A stretch of 38,779 bases of DNA from Comamonadaceae bacterium (lineage in GTDB: Bacteria; Pseudomonadota; Gammaproteobacteria; Burkholderiales; Burkholderiaceae_C): positions 1 to 38,779 of the forward strand of contig CANFOS010000029.1 of assembly GCA_947448735.1 (NCBI GenBank). Direction: 5' to 3'. The stretch's first letter is position 1; the number at the start of each line of letters is the position of its first letter. Of the stretch, positions 1 through 8,479 are shown in pieces. Under the pieces are notes generated by a model. That model did no database searches. It had not been told where the DNA came from and worked only from the letters and a program-made list of their open reading frames with translations. Both the position numbers and the translations under genes were made by a program.

Positions 1-213
1 CCATCCACCGAGATCCTGCGGTCACGTAAAGACTGCATCGTGGGGTACTGGGAATTGCTCCGGGGCAAAAACGGTCAGCGCTTCGACAAAGAGGCCGAGA
101 CCTTGCTAGTCATGCCCCCGGACAACTGGCAAAACGCCCTCTACGGACAGATGTGCAACGCAATCGAAGTCACTGCACTGCAGCGCGGGGTAGGGCGGTG
201 GCCAGCACCGTGA
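1..213 (+). pseudogene. 3' end of an unrecognised, probably broken coding region
   Basis: Frame 1 is open from the window edge to a TGA at 211-213. It encodes about 70 residues, including segments such as IVGYWELLRGKNGQ and MPPDNWQNALYGQ. The composition looks like real protein, but I recognise no family and the 5' end lies outside the window. The following 120 bp are not open in a convincing frame before the next remnant starts. This piece may therefore be part of one decayed gene together with 338-866. It could equally be the intact end of a different gene. Confidence 0.3.
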
Positions 214-337
214 CCCTGTCAGCTTTTGGAAATAGGCCGATACCGAGCTTGATCAAACGCTCTGTGGGGAACATCTTCCGGCGGAACATGCCATTTCGCG
301 CTCGGATGTCGAAGCTCAGTGCCCGGACTTTTGACTT

Positions 338-866
338 GTGGCAGACATCGCGAACGTGGCGAAGCACCGTGAATTGACCGGCAAGACCCCTCACGGAGCG
401 CCGTTGATCTCGAAAGCTGATCAACTCAGCGAAGTTCTTGCAATCACTTCTTATGAGGATGTGGAGGGAGAGTACCGTGGGTTCACCAAGGAGGTTCGTG
501 CATGTCTAAACACTGGATCCAGCGTGAACGTGATGGAAGTGGTCACAAAAGTCCTGAACTATTGGCACCAGTATCTTGTAAGCGCCGGGATAGAAGGTAC
601 GCCCAAAACCTTTGTGTTTGATGACGGCTCGGGGTACCGCAATCGTAGGGTATGCCAAACTGGGCCATGCCAAGAGGTCTTATCCTGAGGTCAGTGCTTC
701 AGACTTTAAGAAGGCCTTGTACCAAAAGATCAAGTCGAATCCTTCATCCGTAGATTTGAGCAGGGTCAAGGTGCCGACGCAAGGGGCTTTCAAGGACTGG
801 CAGATGCGGCAAGAGCGCAAGTCGCCGAACTACACAACATCATGGGAAGAGTGTCCTGTTGCCTGA
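338..866 (+). pseudogene. Frameshifted hypothetical gene
   Basis: Two overlapping frames join into one plausible protein if a frameshift is placed near 628-640. The first frame (GTG at 338) reads through ITSYEDVEGEYRGF and VTKVLNYWHQYL to TFVFDDGSG. The second continues as TAIVGYAKLGHAKRSYPEV and ends in NPSSVDLSRVKVP..., stopping at 866. The combined product would be about 175 residues. I do not recognise the family. The disrupted frame and the neighbouring fragment at 1-213 suggest decay, though a sequencing error at the junction would give the same picture. It lies directly upstream of the SIR2 block, as eroded genes often do in defence islands. Confidence 0.35.
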
Positions 867-995
867 AGGAGTAGACTAATATGCATTCATCGTTGAATTG
901 AACTTGATGTGGCTTGATACTCCGGTATCGATTGTTACAGCAAATCAATATTCAGCTCGATTTATTTCGCGCAACTTGGAAAATTTGGAGTGATC

Positions 996-1190
996 ATGTC
1001 TGGAGTAATTTCAGTTAACTGGGAATGCGTGTCTGATGGAAAGACGGTGCAAGGGGCCCTCTTCAAAAGCAATATGCAAGAGCTGCTGAAAGCTGGATAT
1101 CAACTCCAAATTCATCGACTTGATGGTAGCGACGGTCCCTTTTTTACTGATGCTGAGAGTTTTGGTCGTTGGTTTGACTCACTCTGAACC
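996..1190 (+). CDS. Small hypothetical protein upstream of SIR2 gene
   Basis: A 63-residue protein starts at the ATG at 996, with TTGGAG just upstream (985-990). An in-frame GTG at 990 would add two residues. It has no signal peptide or membrane segment. It is a mixed polar protein beginning MSGVISVNWECV and ending FGRWFDSL. I do not recognise the family. It is followed after 64 bp by the SIR2-like gene on the same strand and has a similar AT-rich composition, so it may be co-transcribed with it. Whether it takes part in the defence function is unknown. Confidence 0.5.
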
Positions 1191-1254
1191 AGAGATCACT
1201 TGAGCACCAATCAAATTTGCAGTGCGCAAAATGCCATGCTAATCGGAATGTTTT

Positions 1255-2256
1255 GTGAGTAAGGACATTCTTCCAATTCCTAGCATTCCTGATGGCTTAC
1301 GTGAGGCCTCACAAAGGGGGACTTTGATTCCATTTGTTGGGGCTGGAGCTTCGGTCCTTGCTGGTTGTCCACGGTGGTCGCAATTGGCAGATGGAGCACT
1401 TGCTCAATTTGTGGGGCTTGGGAAGATTAGTCATGCTGAGATTGACCAAATCAATCACCTTCATCCGCGTGTCAAGTTATCGATTGCCAAGGGGCTTGAG
1501 GTTGAGCATAAAAGTCCAATAGATTTCCGAGCATTGATTCATCCTTTGGGCAGAAATAGTGACCAGAAGGGGCGTGAACTTTACGGAAGTTTGTCTAAAT
1601 TGGGCAAGACATTCGTGACTACCAATTACGACGAATGGCTTGACGAGGAGATCGACTCATCCGATTTGCGTATGGATGCTGACGTTGACCCGACAGTTGC
1701 TCCAGAGCCTAGATTGAGAAATATTTACCATAGGGTGAGTGATCTCACTGCTGCGAACCTTAATCAGCCCAATACGGTTATTCATCTTCATGGATCAGTA
1801 CTTGATCCAGAGCACATGGTCTTGACTACTCAAGACTATGTTCGCCACTACGCGAACGATCGTATGTCTGGTGATGTCGGTCAGGAAAATCGCGTACTGA
1901 CTTTTTTGGAATATCTTTTTAGGCAAAAGACGGTTTTATTCGTTGGTTACGGACTTGAAGAACTGGAAATTCTTGAATACGTTATTTTGAAAGCGCGCCA
2001 CAACCATACATCAAACCAGCTTGAAGCAAGACATTATTTATTGCAAGGATTCTTCTCACATCAAAAGAGCCTAATGCACAGTTTGAAACAGTACTACCTG
2101 CATGAATGCGGAATTCAGCTTATTCCATTTCTCCGAGACCAACGGGATTGGAATCAACTGTTCGATGTACTGAAGGAATTCGCACGACTCGCGCCGGCGT
2201 CGGAGCCGATGTACCTACAAGAATTCAAGGACATGAAGGAAATGCTTAATGGATAG
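1255..2256 (+). CDS. SIR2-like NADase-type protein (defence effector candidate)
   Basis: This 333-aa protein has a SIR2-like Rossmann domain. Visible motifs are GAGAS at residues 29-33 (nucleotide loop), TTNYD at 122-126, HLHG at 177-180 with the presumed catalytic His, and VGYG at 230-233. In bacteria, SIR2 domains of this kind often act as anti-phage effectors that degrade NAD+. The N-terminus is short and there is no extra sensor domain, so sensing probably lies in the partner. The start is a GTG at 1255 with a weak ribosome site. Its end overlaps the next gene by 8 bp, showing translational coupling. Base composition is AT-richer than the catabolic cluster, which suggests horizontal transfer. 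NADase activity is inferred from family knowledge. Confidence 0.88.
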   Translation: MSKDILPIPSIPDGLREASQRGTLIPFVGAGASVLAGCPRWSQLADGALAQFVGLGKISHAEIDQINHLHPRVKLSIAKGLEVEHKSPIDFRALIHPLGRNSDQKGRELYGSLSKLGKTFVTTNYDEWLDEEIDSSDLRMDADVDPTVAPEPRLRNIYHRVSDLTAANLNQPNTVIHLHGSVLDPEHMVLTTQDYVRHYANDRMSGDVGQENRVLTFLEYLFRQKTVLFVGYGLEELEILEYVILKARHNHTSNQLEARHYLLQGFFSHQKSLMHSLKQYYLHECGIQLIPFLRDQRDWNQLFDVLKEFARLAPASEPMYLQEFKDMKEMLNG

Positions 2257-5071
2257 ACTAACGGCAAATCAGGAGTCTTTCATCAAGCTCATGAGTAAGA
2301 GTGATGAGCATGCTCGGCATGGTTTTGAATTGCTATTAGAGCGTCCTGATTTTGAAAAGTTTTTTGATGCGCTCAATGAGGCTGGTATGTTTGAGTCATC
2401 TAAAAATCCTGCTCCTGTCTCGACGGATGATCCAAGATATGCTCGGATTCCATATTGGGCTGTACTTGATTACCTATTGAGGTGCGCGAAGCTGGCTGGC
2501 GAAATTAACGACTCACAACTTGCATGCAAAGTGCTAAATATTGTTCGAAATGTGAGTGGAGATCGTGAGTCTGACGGAAAGATCAAAGACAACTATCACA
2601 CGTTTCGTGTGTTTGCTGAAATTTTGGGATTGATCCCCCTAAGCACAATCACCGTCGCAGACATTGATCTTATTCCTGCATGGCTGGAGAGTAAATTTGA
2701 CAACAGCATGGTAGGTCATGCCTTAGATATAGGACTATTAAGAAAATTACTTTTGAGCGAATCTGCCGACGACTGGAGTAAGGCCGGTTTGGCCTTGAAG
2801 TATTGCACAGCCATAAGATGGGTTGATGACGCCTTGCTTGGCGAAAGACGTAAAAAACCAGTAACAGTTGTTGACGATTATTGGCTTAAAGAGATCATTG
2901 AACATAACGCGTACACCTTTGGTGCTAGGGCAGGACAAGTTGCTGCTGAAATATTTCTAGAGCGCATTCGTGAGGTTTTTAGTGAGTCAGTAAGAGAGCA
3001 CTCTAGTTGGTTATCTCGCCCAGCTATTGAGAATCACGAGCAGAACCATGCTTGGGAAGGTCCTGAGAACAGGTTTGTAGAAGGTCTTCGAGATATCTTG
3101 CTAAGTTGGGTTGATCACAATTTTGATGAAGCGAAATCCTGTGTTGAATCCATTTTGCGAGGTCGAGAAGAGATTGTGCGCCGCATTGGCATACATGTTT
3201 TAGATCAGAGATGGGCTATCTTGCGTAGCCTTTACACACCGATTTGTGATTCGAATCTTTTTGTTTCTGGACATCTTCATGAGCTGTACGTTTTGCTTCG
3301 CACACGATTCGAAGATTTCACAGAGACCGAAAAGAAGGTAACCATTGACGCGATTCGACAGTTGCCAATCCCTGACCTTGGTGAAGACTCTGAGCGAAAG
3401 TTGAAACGAATTCAGCGCAACTGGCTTTCAGCGATTGCGGGTAAAGGGTATGAACTCGCGGATAGCTGGTTCGATGAACTCATGACCAATGAATCCATCG
3501 GTTCGCTATCAGAGCATCCGGACTTTCACTCTTATATGGAGTCTTGGTCTGGTCCAGGCCCTTCGCCCTACAGAGTTCAAGAGCTTCTCGCGTTTGCATC
3601 TGAACAGAATCTTGTGGTTCGCCTGAACTCGTTTAAACAAGTTGATTCGTGGCGTGGCCCCACTATTCGAGCTCTTGTTGATACGCTTGAGGAAGCTGTA
3701 GCGATTTCTCCAGCAGCCTTTCTATCCTCGGTTTCGGATTTTTTGATTGCCAAGCGCCCTTTTCAATACGGGCTTATCAATGGGTTCAAACGTGCATGGG
3801 AAGCACCAGCTGAAAAACGCTCAGAAATTGACTGGAATCTGGCATGGGTGAGGCTAACAGAATTTTTTGAAAATCTCATCGCTGAGCCCGACTTCTGGAC
3901 TGAGACGGTGGTGGAGGATGAAGATATTACGCCGACCCGCGACTGGATTCCTCCGATCATTGCTGAATTTCTTAGGGCAGGGACACGGAATGACGAGAGG
4001 GCATATCCACCACATCTAATACCTCGCACTTGGGCACTAATTGGCACTTTATTGGCCAAGACGAAGCCGCTCGACAGACCTAGTGATGATGCGATGATGC
4101 AAGCAATCAACTCGCCAAAGGGTAAGGTTATTGAAGCGCTATTCAGTCACGCATTACGAGTGTGTCGATTGAGTGATCGGGCAGGAACGGGGCATGAGGC
4201 TGTATGGCAGAACATGAAGTCAATATTTGCTCAAGAGCTAAGCAGTTGCAAAGATGGCAATTACGAATTCTCGACATTGACGGCAAACTACATTGCAAAT
4301 CTTCAGTACATTGATAGCAGCTGGTTGCAGTCCAACATCAGTAATATATTTCCACGTGAATATCCTGCTAATTTTCAGAGTGCCTTGGAAGGTTTGGCAT
4401 ATGCTCCGGCGAATCGTGTAATCTACTCATTCCTGCGCGAAGAAAGTATTTTGGATTTTGCGATTCGTCATGAATTTAAAGGCCGCCAATCTAGAGAAAA
4501 GCTTGTTGAGCGCATCGCCCTTGCGTTTCTTTGGGGTGACGAGGATCTAGAAGGCCCTCTTTTCTCTTATTTCTTCGAATGCAAACGCCTCGATGATCTT
4601 GAAAAAATTGCTGACTTCTTCTGGAGTGTCAGCAATCAAGAGTTGTCACCAGACCAAGTAGAGCGAATTCTTGCATTCTGGAACCGATGCTTAGTTTGGA
4701 TTCGGGGGGGGGAAGAGACTCCTGCAAAACTACTATCTAAATTGGGTCGCTTGAGCTGCTACGTCAATAAAGTTGAAGCTCGTGAGGTAGATTGGCTTCT
4801 TGCGGTTGCTCCGTATGTTCATGTTGGTTATAACGCCGACAATTTTATTGAACAGCTTGATCGGCTAGTCGATTGCAATTCTGCCGAAATTTGTATTGTG
4901 CTTGGTAAGTTGCTTGAGACTTTTCTGCCTACTTTTGATTTTCAAGATCGCTTGAAATCTTTGCTGATGAAACTTGCTCAGCTTGGGCAATCAGAGAAGG
5001 CAATTTTTTATGCAAATCAACTTAGGCACCTTCCTGGGATGGCGCAGCTGTTTGCACAACTTACTGATTAA
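2249..5071 (+). CDS. 940-aa helical protein partnered with SIR2 (DUF4020-like candidate)
   Basis: A large cytosolic protein starts inside the last codons of the SIR2 gene (8-bp overlap). It is rich in Leu, Trp, Glu and Arg and reads as a long chain of amphipathic helices. It has no signal peptide, Walker motif, nuclease motif or membrane segment that I can see. The C-terminus (about 860-940) is again helical, like HEAT or TPR solenoids. Large helical proteins linked or fused to SIR2 domains are known in defence loci, and DUF4020 is one family reported beside SIR2. I cannot confirm membership by eye. The likely role is sensor or scaffold that controls the NADase. Its composition is AT-rich like the SIR2 gene. 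Confidence 0.75.
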   Translation: MDRLTANQESFIKLMSKSDEHARHGFELLLERPDFEKFFDALNEAGMFESSKNPAPVSTDDPRYARIPYWAVLDYLLRCAKLAGEINDSQLACKVLNIVRNVSGDRESDGKIKDNYHTFRVFAEILGLIPLSTITVADIDLIPAWLESKFDNSMVGHALDIGLLRKLLLSESADDWSKAGLALKYCTAIRWVDDALLGERRKKPVTVVDDYWLKEIIEHNAYTFGARAGQVAAEIFLERIREVFSESVREHSSWLSRPAIENHEQNHAWEGPENRFVEGLRDILLSWVDHNFDEAKSCVESILRGREEIVRRIGIHVLDQRWAILRSLYTPICDSNLFVSGHLHELYVLLRTRFEDFTETEKKVTIDAIRQLPIPDLGEDSERKLKRIQRNWLSAIAGKGYELADSWFDELMTNESIGSLSEHPDFHSYMESWSGPGPSPYRVQELLAFASEQNLVVRLNSFKQVDSWRGPTIRALVDTLEEAVAISPAAFLSSVSDFLIAKRPFQYGLINGFKRAWEAPAEKRSEIDWNLAWVRLTEFFENLIAEPDFWTETVVEDEDITPTRDWIPPIIAEFLRAGTRNDERAYPPHLIPRTWALIGTLLAKTKPLDRPSDDAMMQAINSPKGKVIEALFSHALRVCRLSDRAGTGHEAVWQNMKSIFAQELSSCKDGNYEFSTLTANYIANLQYIDSSWLQSNISNIFPREYPANFQSALEGLAYAPANRVIYSFLREESILDFAIRHEFKGRQSREKLVERIALAFLWGDEDLEGPLFSYFFECKRLDDLEKIADFFWSVSNQELSPDQVERILAFWNRCLVWIRGGEETPAKLLSKLGRLSCYVNKVEAREVDWLLAVAPYVHVGYNADNFIEQLDRLVDCNSAEICIVLGKLLETFLPTFDFQDRLKSLLMKLAQLGQSEKAIFYANQLRHLPGMAQLFAQLTD

Positions 5072-5149
5072 AAATTCTCGCCAACAAAGGGGTGCGTGCA
5101 GAAACCCAGGCTCTGAAGAAGGTATCAGTCATGCTCGTGCCTGTAACCA

Positions 5150-5450
5150 ACGAAGGAAGGGGACAGGTGTCCGGATGGTGACTCAGCTGTTGGGAAGGAT
5201 TTCCATGAGATTGAAATCTTGCTGAGTCGGCTGATTTGTGGATCTGGGTTCAATTCCTAAAACCGGATTTGAAGTGGATCAGAGAACTATGCCGGTGTAA
5301 GATCGGCCTTGAGGTTGGGTCTTGATCACTACCTCGCATTCACGCCCTAGTACTCTCTGGCACGCTTGAGTGCGAATAGAAAGTTTCTGAGTGGTAAACG
5401 ATCCACCACCAATACCTTAAAAGCCAACCCTAACCGGTTGGCTTTTTTTT
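5150..5450 (+). ncRNA. Putative structured RNA, copy L
   Basis: The segment has no convincing ORF but has nested helices. GGACA-GG-TGTCC lies at 5161-5172. A closing stem GACTCAGC (5180-5187) pairs with GCTGAGTC (5221-5228) and encloses GATTTC (5198-5203) / GAAATC (5213-5218). The 3' half from about 5236 is clearly homologous to 34050-34230. It keeps the helix CGCATTCA / TGAGTGCG and an inner CTAG / CTGG helix, and it ends in a Rho-independent terminator. The 5' domain differs from the other copy. It lies directly downstream of the SIR2/940-aa operon. It does not look like tmRNA, 6S or RNase P RNA to me. The strand is set by the terminator. The 5' end is a guess. Confidence 0.5.
5421..5450 (+). 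terminator. Rho-independent terminator after RNA copy L
   Basis: AAGCCAACC (5421-5429) pairs perfectly with GGTTGGCTT (5436-5444) around a 6-nt loop and is followed by a run of eight T (5443-5450). It can end the putative RNA and also read-through from the SIR2 operon. Confidence 0.85.
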
Positions 5451-6155
5451 GCCTACTACCGCGTGTTTGCGCGGGTTCCTGCGGGTTCTTGCGGACTGCG
5501 GAGAGAGCCATTTCTGCCAGTGACCGGCAGGTTTTACTCTCCGTTTGCACATTCTCTCTCCGACCCTCCCCACCCAGCGCAGGCCGAAGTCCGGAAGGCT
5601 CACCCGTCACCCCTATATAAATCAACGGGTTACGCGCGGACGAATCAAGCGGTTTTTTTGTCGCTTTGGTGGGCTGAGGCAATGACTGTTTAAGGCTGAA
5701 CTGAGCCACTCGTGGTGAGCGGTCGTTATGGCCGCCTCTATCACTACCCGTCATACAACAGGTAGTGCCTCCAAAGACTGCTGTACTACCAATACCGGGC
5801 ACTTGACATGCTGTGCAGGTGATTAGCGCTTTAGCGAACATGAACGACCGGTCTAGCGCTAGCTGTAAAGACACTCCCGACCCATTGCCGTCAGTTACCT
5901 GACTGAAGACCGGTCATCCGTGGTGGTGATCCGGATAATCAAAGCAGTCAGACAAATTGCTGAGCCATTTGCTCTTTCCAGCCATACGAGGCGAAGCTCA
6001 GATGTCTATCTAGGTGCCGGCCAAGCATCAAGGTGGAGGATATGTTTCATGCGGGACTTGGCTGATCGGACGAGGCATTCAACGGCCGTCATGTAGTGTG
6101 AAATTGGCAATATTTTTCGACCGACGAACCGGCTGGCTGGTTTGCAACGGATCGA
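5451..6155. other. Intergenic stretch without supported genes
   Basis: About 700 bp separate the RNA copy L terminator from the AraC gene. A minus-strand open frame (5347-5874) runs back through the terminator and RNA element and has no family resemblance, so I do not call it. Short inverted repeats are visible: CTGCC/GGCAG around 5513-5530, and CACTACC (5742-5748) with GGTAGTG (5761-5767). This is the boundary where the composition changes from AT-richer defence DNA to GC-rich catabolic DNA. It may hold remnants of an insertion, but I see no recognisable element ends. Confidence 0.5.
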
Positions 6156-7163
6156 CTACGAGTTGGTCGCCAACTTGTGCTTGCGCCGCAGGGTCTGCGA
6201 CGGCAACTCTCCAAAGCAGTTCCTGTAGGCGCCGGAAAACTCACCGAGATGCCAGAAGCCCCAATTCAGCGCTTCGATCGCCACGGTGGTCGAGCCGGGT
6301 TGAGCCCGCAGCAGTGCCTCGCGCACCCGGTGCAGGCGCAGGCGCGCCAGATAGACCTTGGGTGCCATGCCCATCACCGCCGTGAATGCGTATTCCAGGC
6401 TGCGCTCGCTGGCACCGACGATCTTGCAGAGGTCGGTGACATACAGCATGTCATCCGTATGGGCCAGGGCATACTGCTCGACGCTGTGCACCATCTCGCT
6501 TTGTCTCTGCCGGGTTCGCTCGCCGCGATCCGGCGCCGCATCGCGGCTGCTGGCCAACGTGTCCAGCAAGGTCTCCATCAGTTCGGAGTGGGCTGCGGCG
6601 CGCTGCTCGGCATGTTCGTTGAATAACGCGGGCTGTTCGATGGCCAGCTCCACCAGACTTTTTCCGAAAGCGAACAGCTGGCCAGCCATGGCCGCGCCCA
6701 CATGCAGCGTCTCCAGGCCCTGGGGCGCATGGAAATCATCCTGCCGACGACGAATGCACAGATGCCTGTCGAGCTCTTCCGGCGATACCAGAAAGGTGAT
6801 GCTCTCGTAGCCCGGATTGGTGACAAACCCCACGGTCGTGGTGGGGGCCACCATCAGCAAGCGGTCCGGACGTATTTCCCGGCCATCCACCAGGCCCGTC
6901 GTCTGCGGACCGAAAGTCACAAAGCTCAGCAGCCCCTGTCGCAGACTCGGCCGTGTTCGGGTGCGCATGCGTAGGTTGGTGGCATAGAAGGCCACAACGC
7001 AGTCATCGAGGCGCACGATGACCCGCCTGGCACGCAAGGGCGTGGATTGCAGTTGCGCCAGATCCATGTCGATGACCTCCATGCCAGCCTGGGCCAGCTG
7101 GGTGTCGTCGATGTCGAGAACCTCCACGGCAGGCGCTGGATCAGGTGTCGGCTTGGGTCGCAT
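6156..7163 (-). CDS. AraC-family transcriptional regulator
   Basis: A 335-aa protein with the AraC/XylS architecture. Residues about 50-190 form a ligand-binding region of the AraC_binding_2 type. Residues about 225-330 hold two helix-turn-helix motifs, with CKIVGASERSLEYAF followed by WGFWHLGEFSGAYRNCFGE, the usual second-HTH signature. The gene is last in the minus-strand group, only 13 bp beyond a broken thiolase. It probably activates all or part of the catabolic cluster in response to a pathway compound, but that is inference. The shadow frames on the plus strand are artefacts of high GC. Confidence 0.88.
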   Translation of the reverse strand: MRPKPTPDPAPAVEVLDIDDTQLAQAGMEVIDMDLAQLQSTPLRARRVIVRLDDCVVAFYATNLRMRTRTRPSLRQGLLSFVTFGPQTTGLVDGREIRPDRLLMVAPTTTVGFVTNPGYESITFLVSPEELDRHLCIRRRQDDFHAPQGLETLHVGAAMAGQLFAFGKSLVELAIEQPALFNEHAEQRAAAHSELMETLLDTLASSRDAAPDRGERTRQRQSEMVHSVEQYALAHTDDMLYVTDLCKIVGASERSLEYAFTAVMGMAPKVYLARLRLHRVREALLRAQPGSTTVAIEALNWGFWHLGEFSGAYRNCFGELPSQTLRRKHKLATNS

Positions 7164-7175
7164 TCGGCGACAGGG

Positions 7176-7795
7176 TCAGCGCGGGTTCATGCTGCCGTGC
7201 ATGACCTTCATGGCCGTGACCATCGCGAAGTTCCTTCTTGTACTTCCCCACTTCTCCATGTGCTTGCGTGCGAGCGCGGAATAGATGTCCATGTTGATCG
7301 AGCGATCGGTGACCACCGTGGTGGCGTCAAAGGGTTCCTCAATGTCCAACGAACTGCGCTTGACCACATTGACGTCAGTATCCGGATCCCCAATGTCGGC
7401 GGCACTGCTGCACGCGCCGAGGCTGCGGCGCTTGTCCTCATGGAGAAGCTTCTCGATGCCGCAGGCCAGGACAACGTCGTAGCGCCCGCGTTCAACGGGG
7501 CGCAAGCCTTCTGAGGGGCCGTGGAGGACGATTCGCAGGCATTCTCGACATTCGCTACCGGAATGACACCGATGCCTAGCCCACGCTGCGCTGCTTCGGC
7601 CCGGATCATCTCCTCGCCAGTAACGACGGCGGTGGCCGTGGTCACCAGTCGGGTGTCCTGGATCTCCGATCGCTTCAGGACCGCGTCGCACAACGCCAGA
7701 TCGATTGCCTCGCCGGTCGTACCCTTGAGTGTCTGTTCCAAGTGCTTGCCGAATCGGGTCATGCCCACGCTGGCGACATCTGCATGCATTCGCAT
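7176..7795 (-). pseudogene. Truncated, frameshifted SCP-x-type thiolase
   Basis: Two minus frames together give the N-terminal half of a thiolase. The first (ATG at 7795) reads VASVGMTRFGKHLEQTL... to PVANVENACESSSTA. The reading frame then shifts and continues with YDVVLACGIEKLLHED and later MDIYSALARKHMEKWGSTRR, ending at MHGSMNPR. These segments align by eye with the intact thiolase at 18395-19651 (VGVGMTCFG, NVENACASGSTA, FMDIYAAIARAHMERFG). The C-terminal half, with the HD and GHP motifs, is absent. The gene is dead unless the frameshift is a sequence error, and even then it would be truncated. It sits between the CMD gene and araC. Confidence 0.8.
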
Positions 7796-7912
7796 CGTTC
7801 GTCTCCTATGGAGGTGCGAGTCTCAGGGTCGCAGGATGTTGCGACGATCGGAATGCCGCAAATTGGGCCCAACTCGGCATACAAGCTAGCTCAGTTGGTC
7901 GGGGGCAATCTC

Positions 7913-8479
7913 CTATGGTGCCGGACCAGCCGCAGCCTGGCGTGCCTCGTCGCGCAACTGCACCGATGTCCGCGCATCGGGCTCCAGGGCGATTGCCTGA
8001 ACGAAGGTGGCCACCATCCGATAGAAACCGATCAGCATCGCGACCTCAGTGGCGCCACGGGGGCCGAGTTGAGCCGCGATGACGTCGATGGCGTCGGACG
8101 ATTCCGCTGGCGCTGCGATCAAGTCGTCAACCAGTCGAATGGCTGCGGTCTCGATCGGATCAGGCGTCGTGAATGGCGCGGGACCGAGCAAGCCCTCGAT
8201 CTCGGATACCTTGACGCCAGCGCGCGCCGCCAGACCACGGTGGTGGTGCACCTCGTAGCGTGACGCGTGGTGCATGGCCACCCGCAGGATGACCATCTCA
8301 CGCAGGCGATCGGTCAGGCTCAGCTGCTCGAAGAAGGCGCAAGCCATGTCCATGAGTGGGCCTAGCAGGCCAGGTGCATGGGCGGCGGCACGGTACACCG
8401 CAACGGAGGGTCGCCGTGAGAGGGTGGCCCGTGCGGCGTCGTCCAGATCCTCGTCGTTGGGCGGCAATATTCTTGTCAT
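7913..8479 (-). CDS. Carboxymuconolactone decarboxylase (CMD/AhpD-like) family protein
   Basis: A 188-aa all-helical protein starting at the ATG at 8479, whose codon overlaps the stop of the upstream MBL gene (ATGA). The longer open frame to 8584 runs into that gene and is not used. The core resembles the CMD fold: LTDRLREMVILRVAMHHASRYEVHHH followed by GLAARAGVKVSEIEGLL. The CxxC redox pair of AhpD is absent and YEVHHH takes the equivalent place, as in the CMD-like rather than peroxidase branch. In degradation clusters such proteins act on lactones or ring-cleavage intermediates. The exact reaction is not predictable here. Confidence 0.85.
   Translation of the reverse strand: MTRILPPNDEDLDDAARATLSRRPSVAVYRAAAHAPGLLGPLMDMACAFFEQLSLTDRLREMVILRVAMHHASRYEVHHHRGLAARAGVKVSEIEGLLGPAPFTTPDPIETAAIRLVDDLIAAPAESSDAIDVIAAQLGPRGATEVAMLIGFYRMVATFVQAIALEPDARTSVQLRDEARQAAAGPAP

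Noticed and set aside
5230..5290. tRNA T-arm-like GGGTTCAATTCC and TTCAAATCCGG on the two strands
   Set aside because: No acceptor, D or anticodon arms can be built around them, and the T-stems do not pair properly in copy L. Treated as part of the repeated RNA element.
5150..5450. tmRNA or RNase P RNA
   Set aside because: The conserved starts, tag ORF and P4 elements of those RNAs are not recognisable; the CCACCA-like end is followed by further conserved bases.
5347..5874. 175-aa minus-strand open frame
   Set aside because: It passes through the plus-strand terminator and RNA-like element, has no family resemblance and a composition like non-coding DNA.
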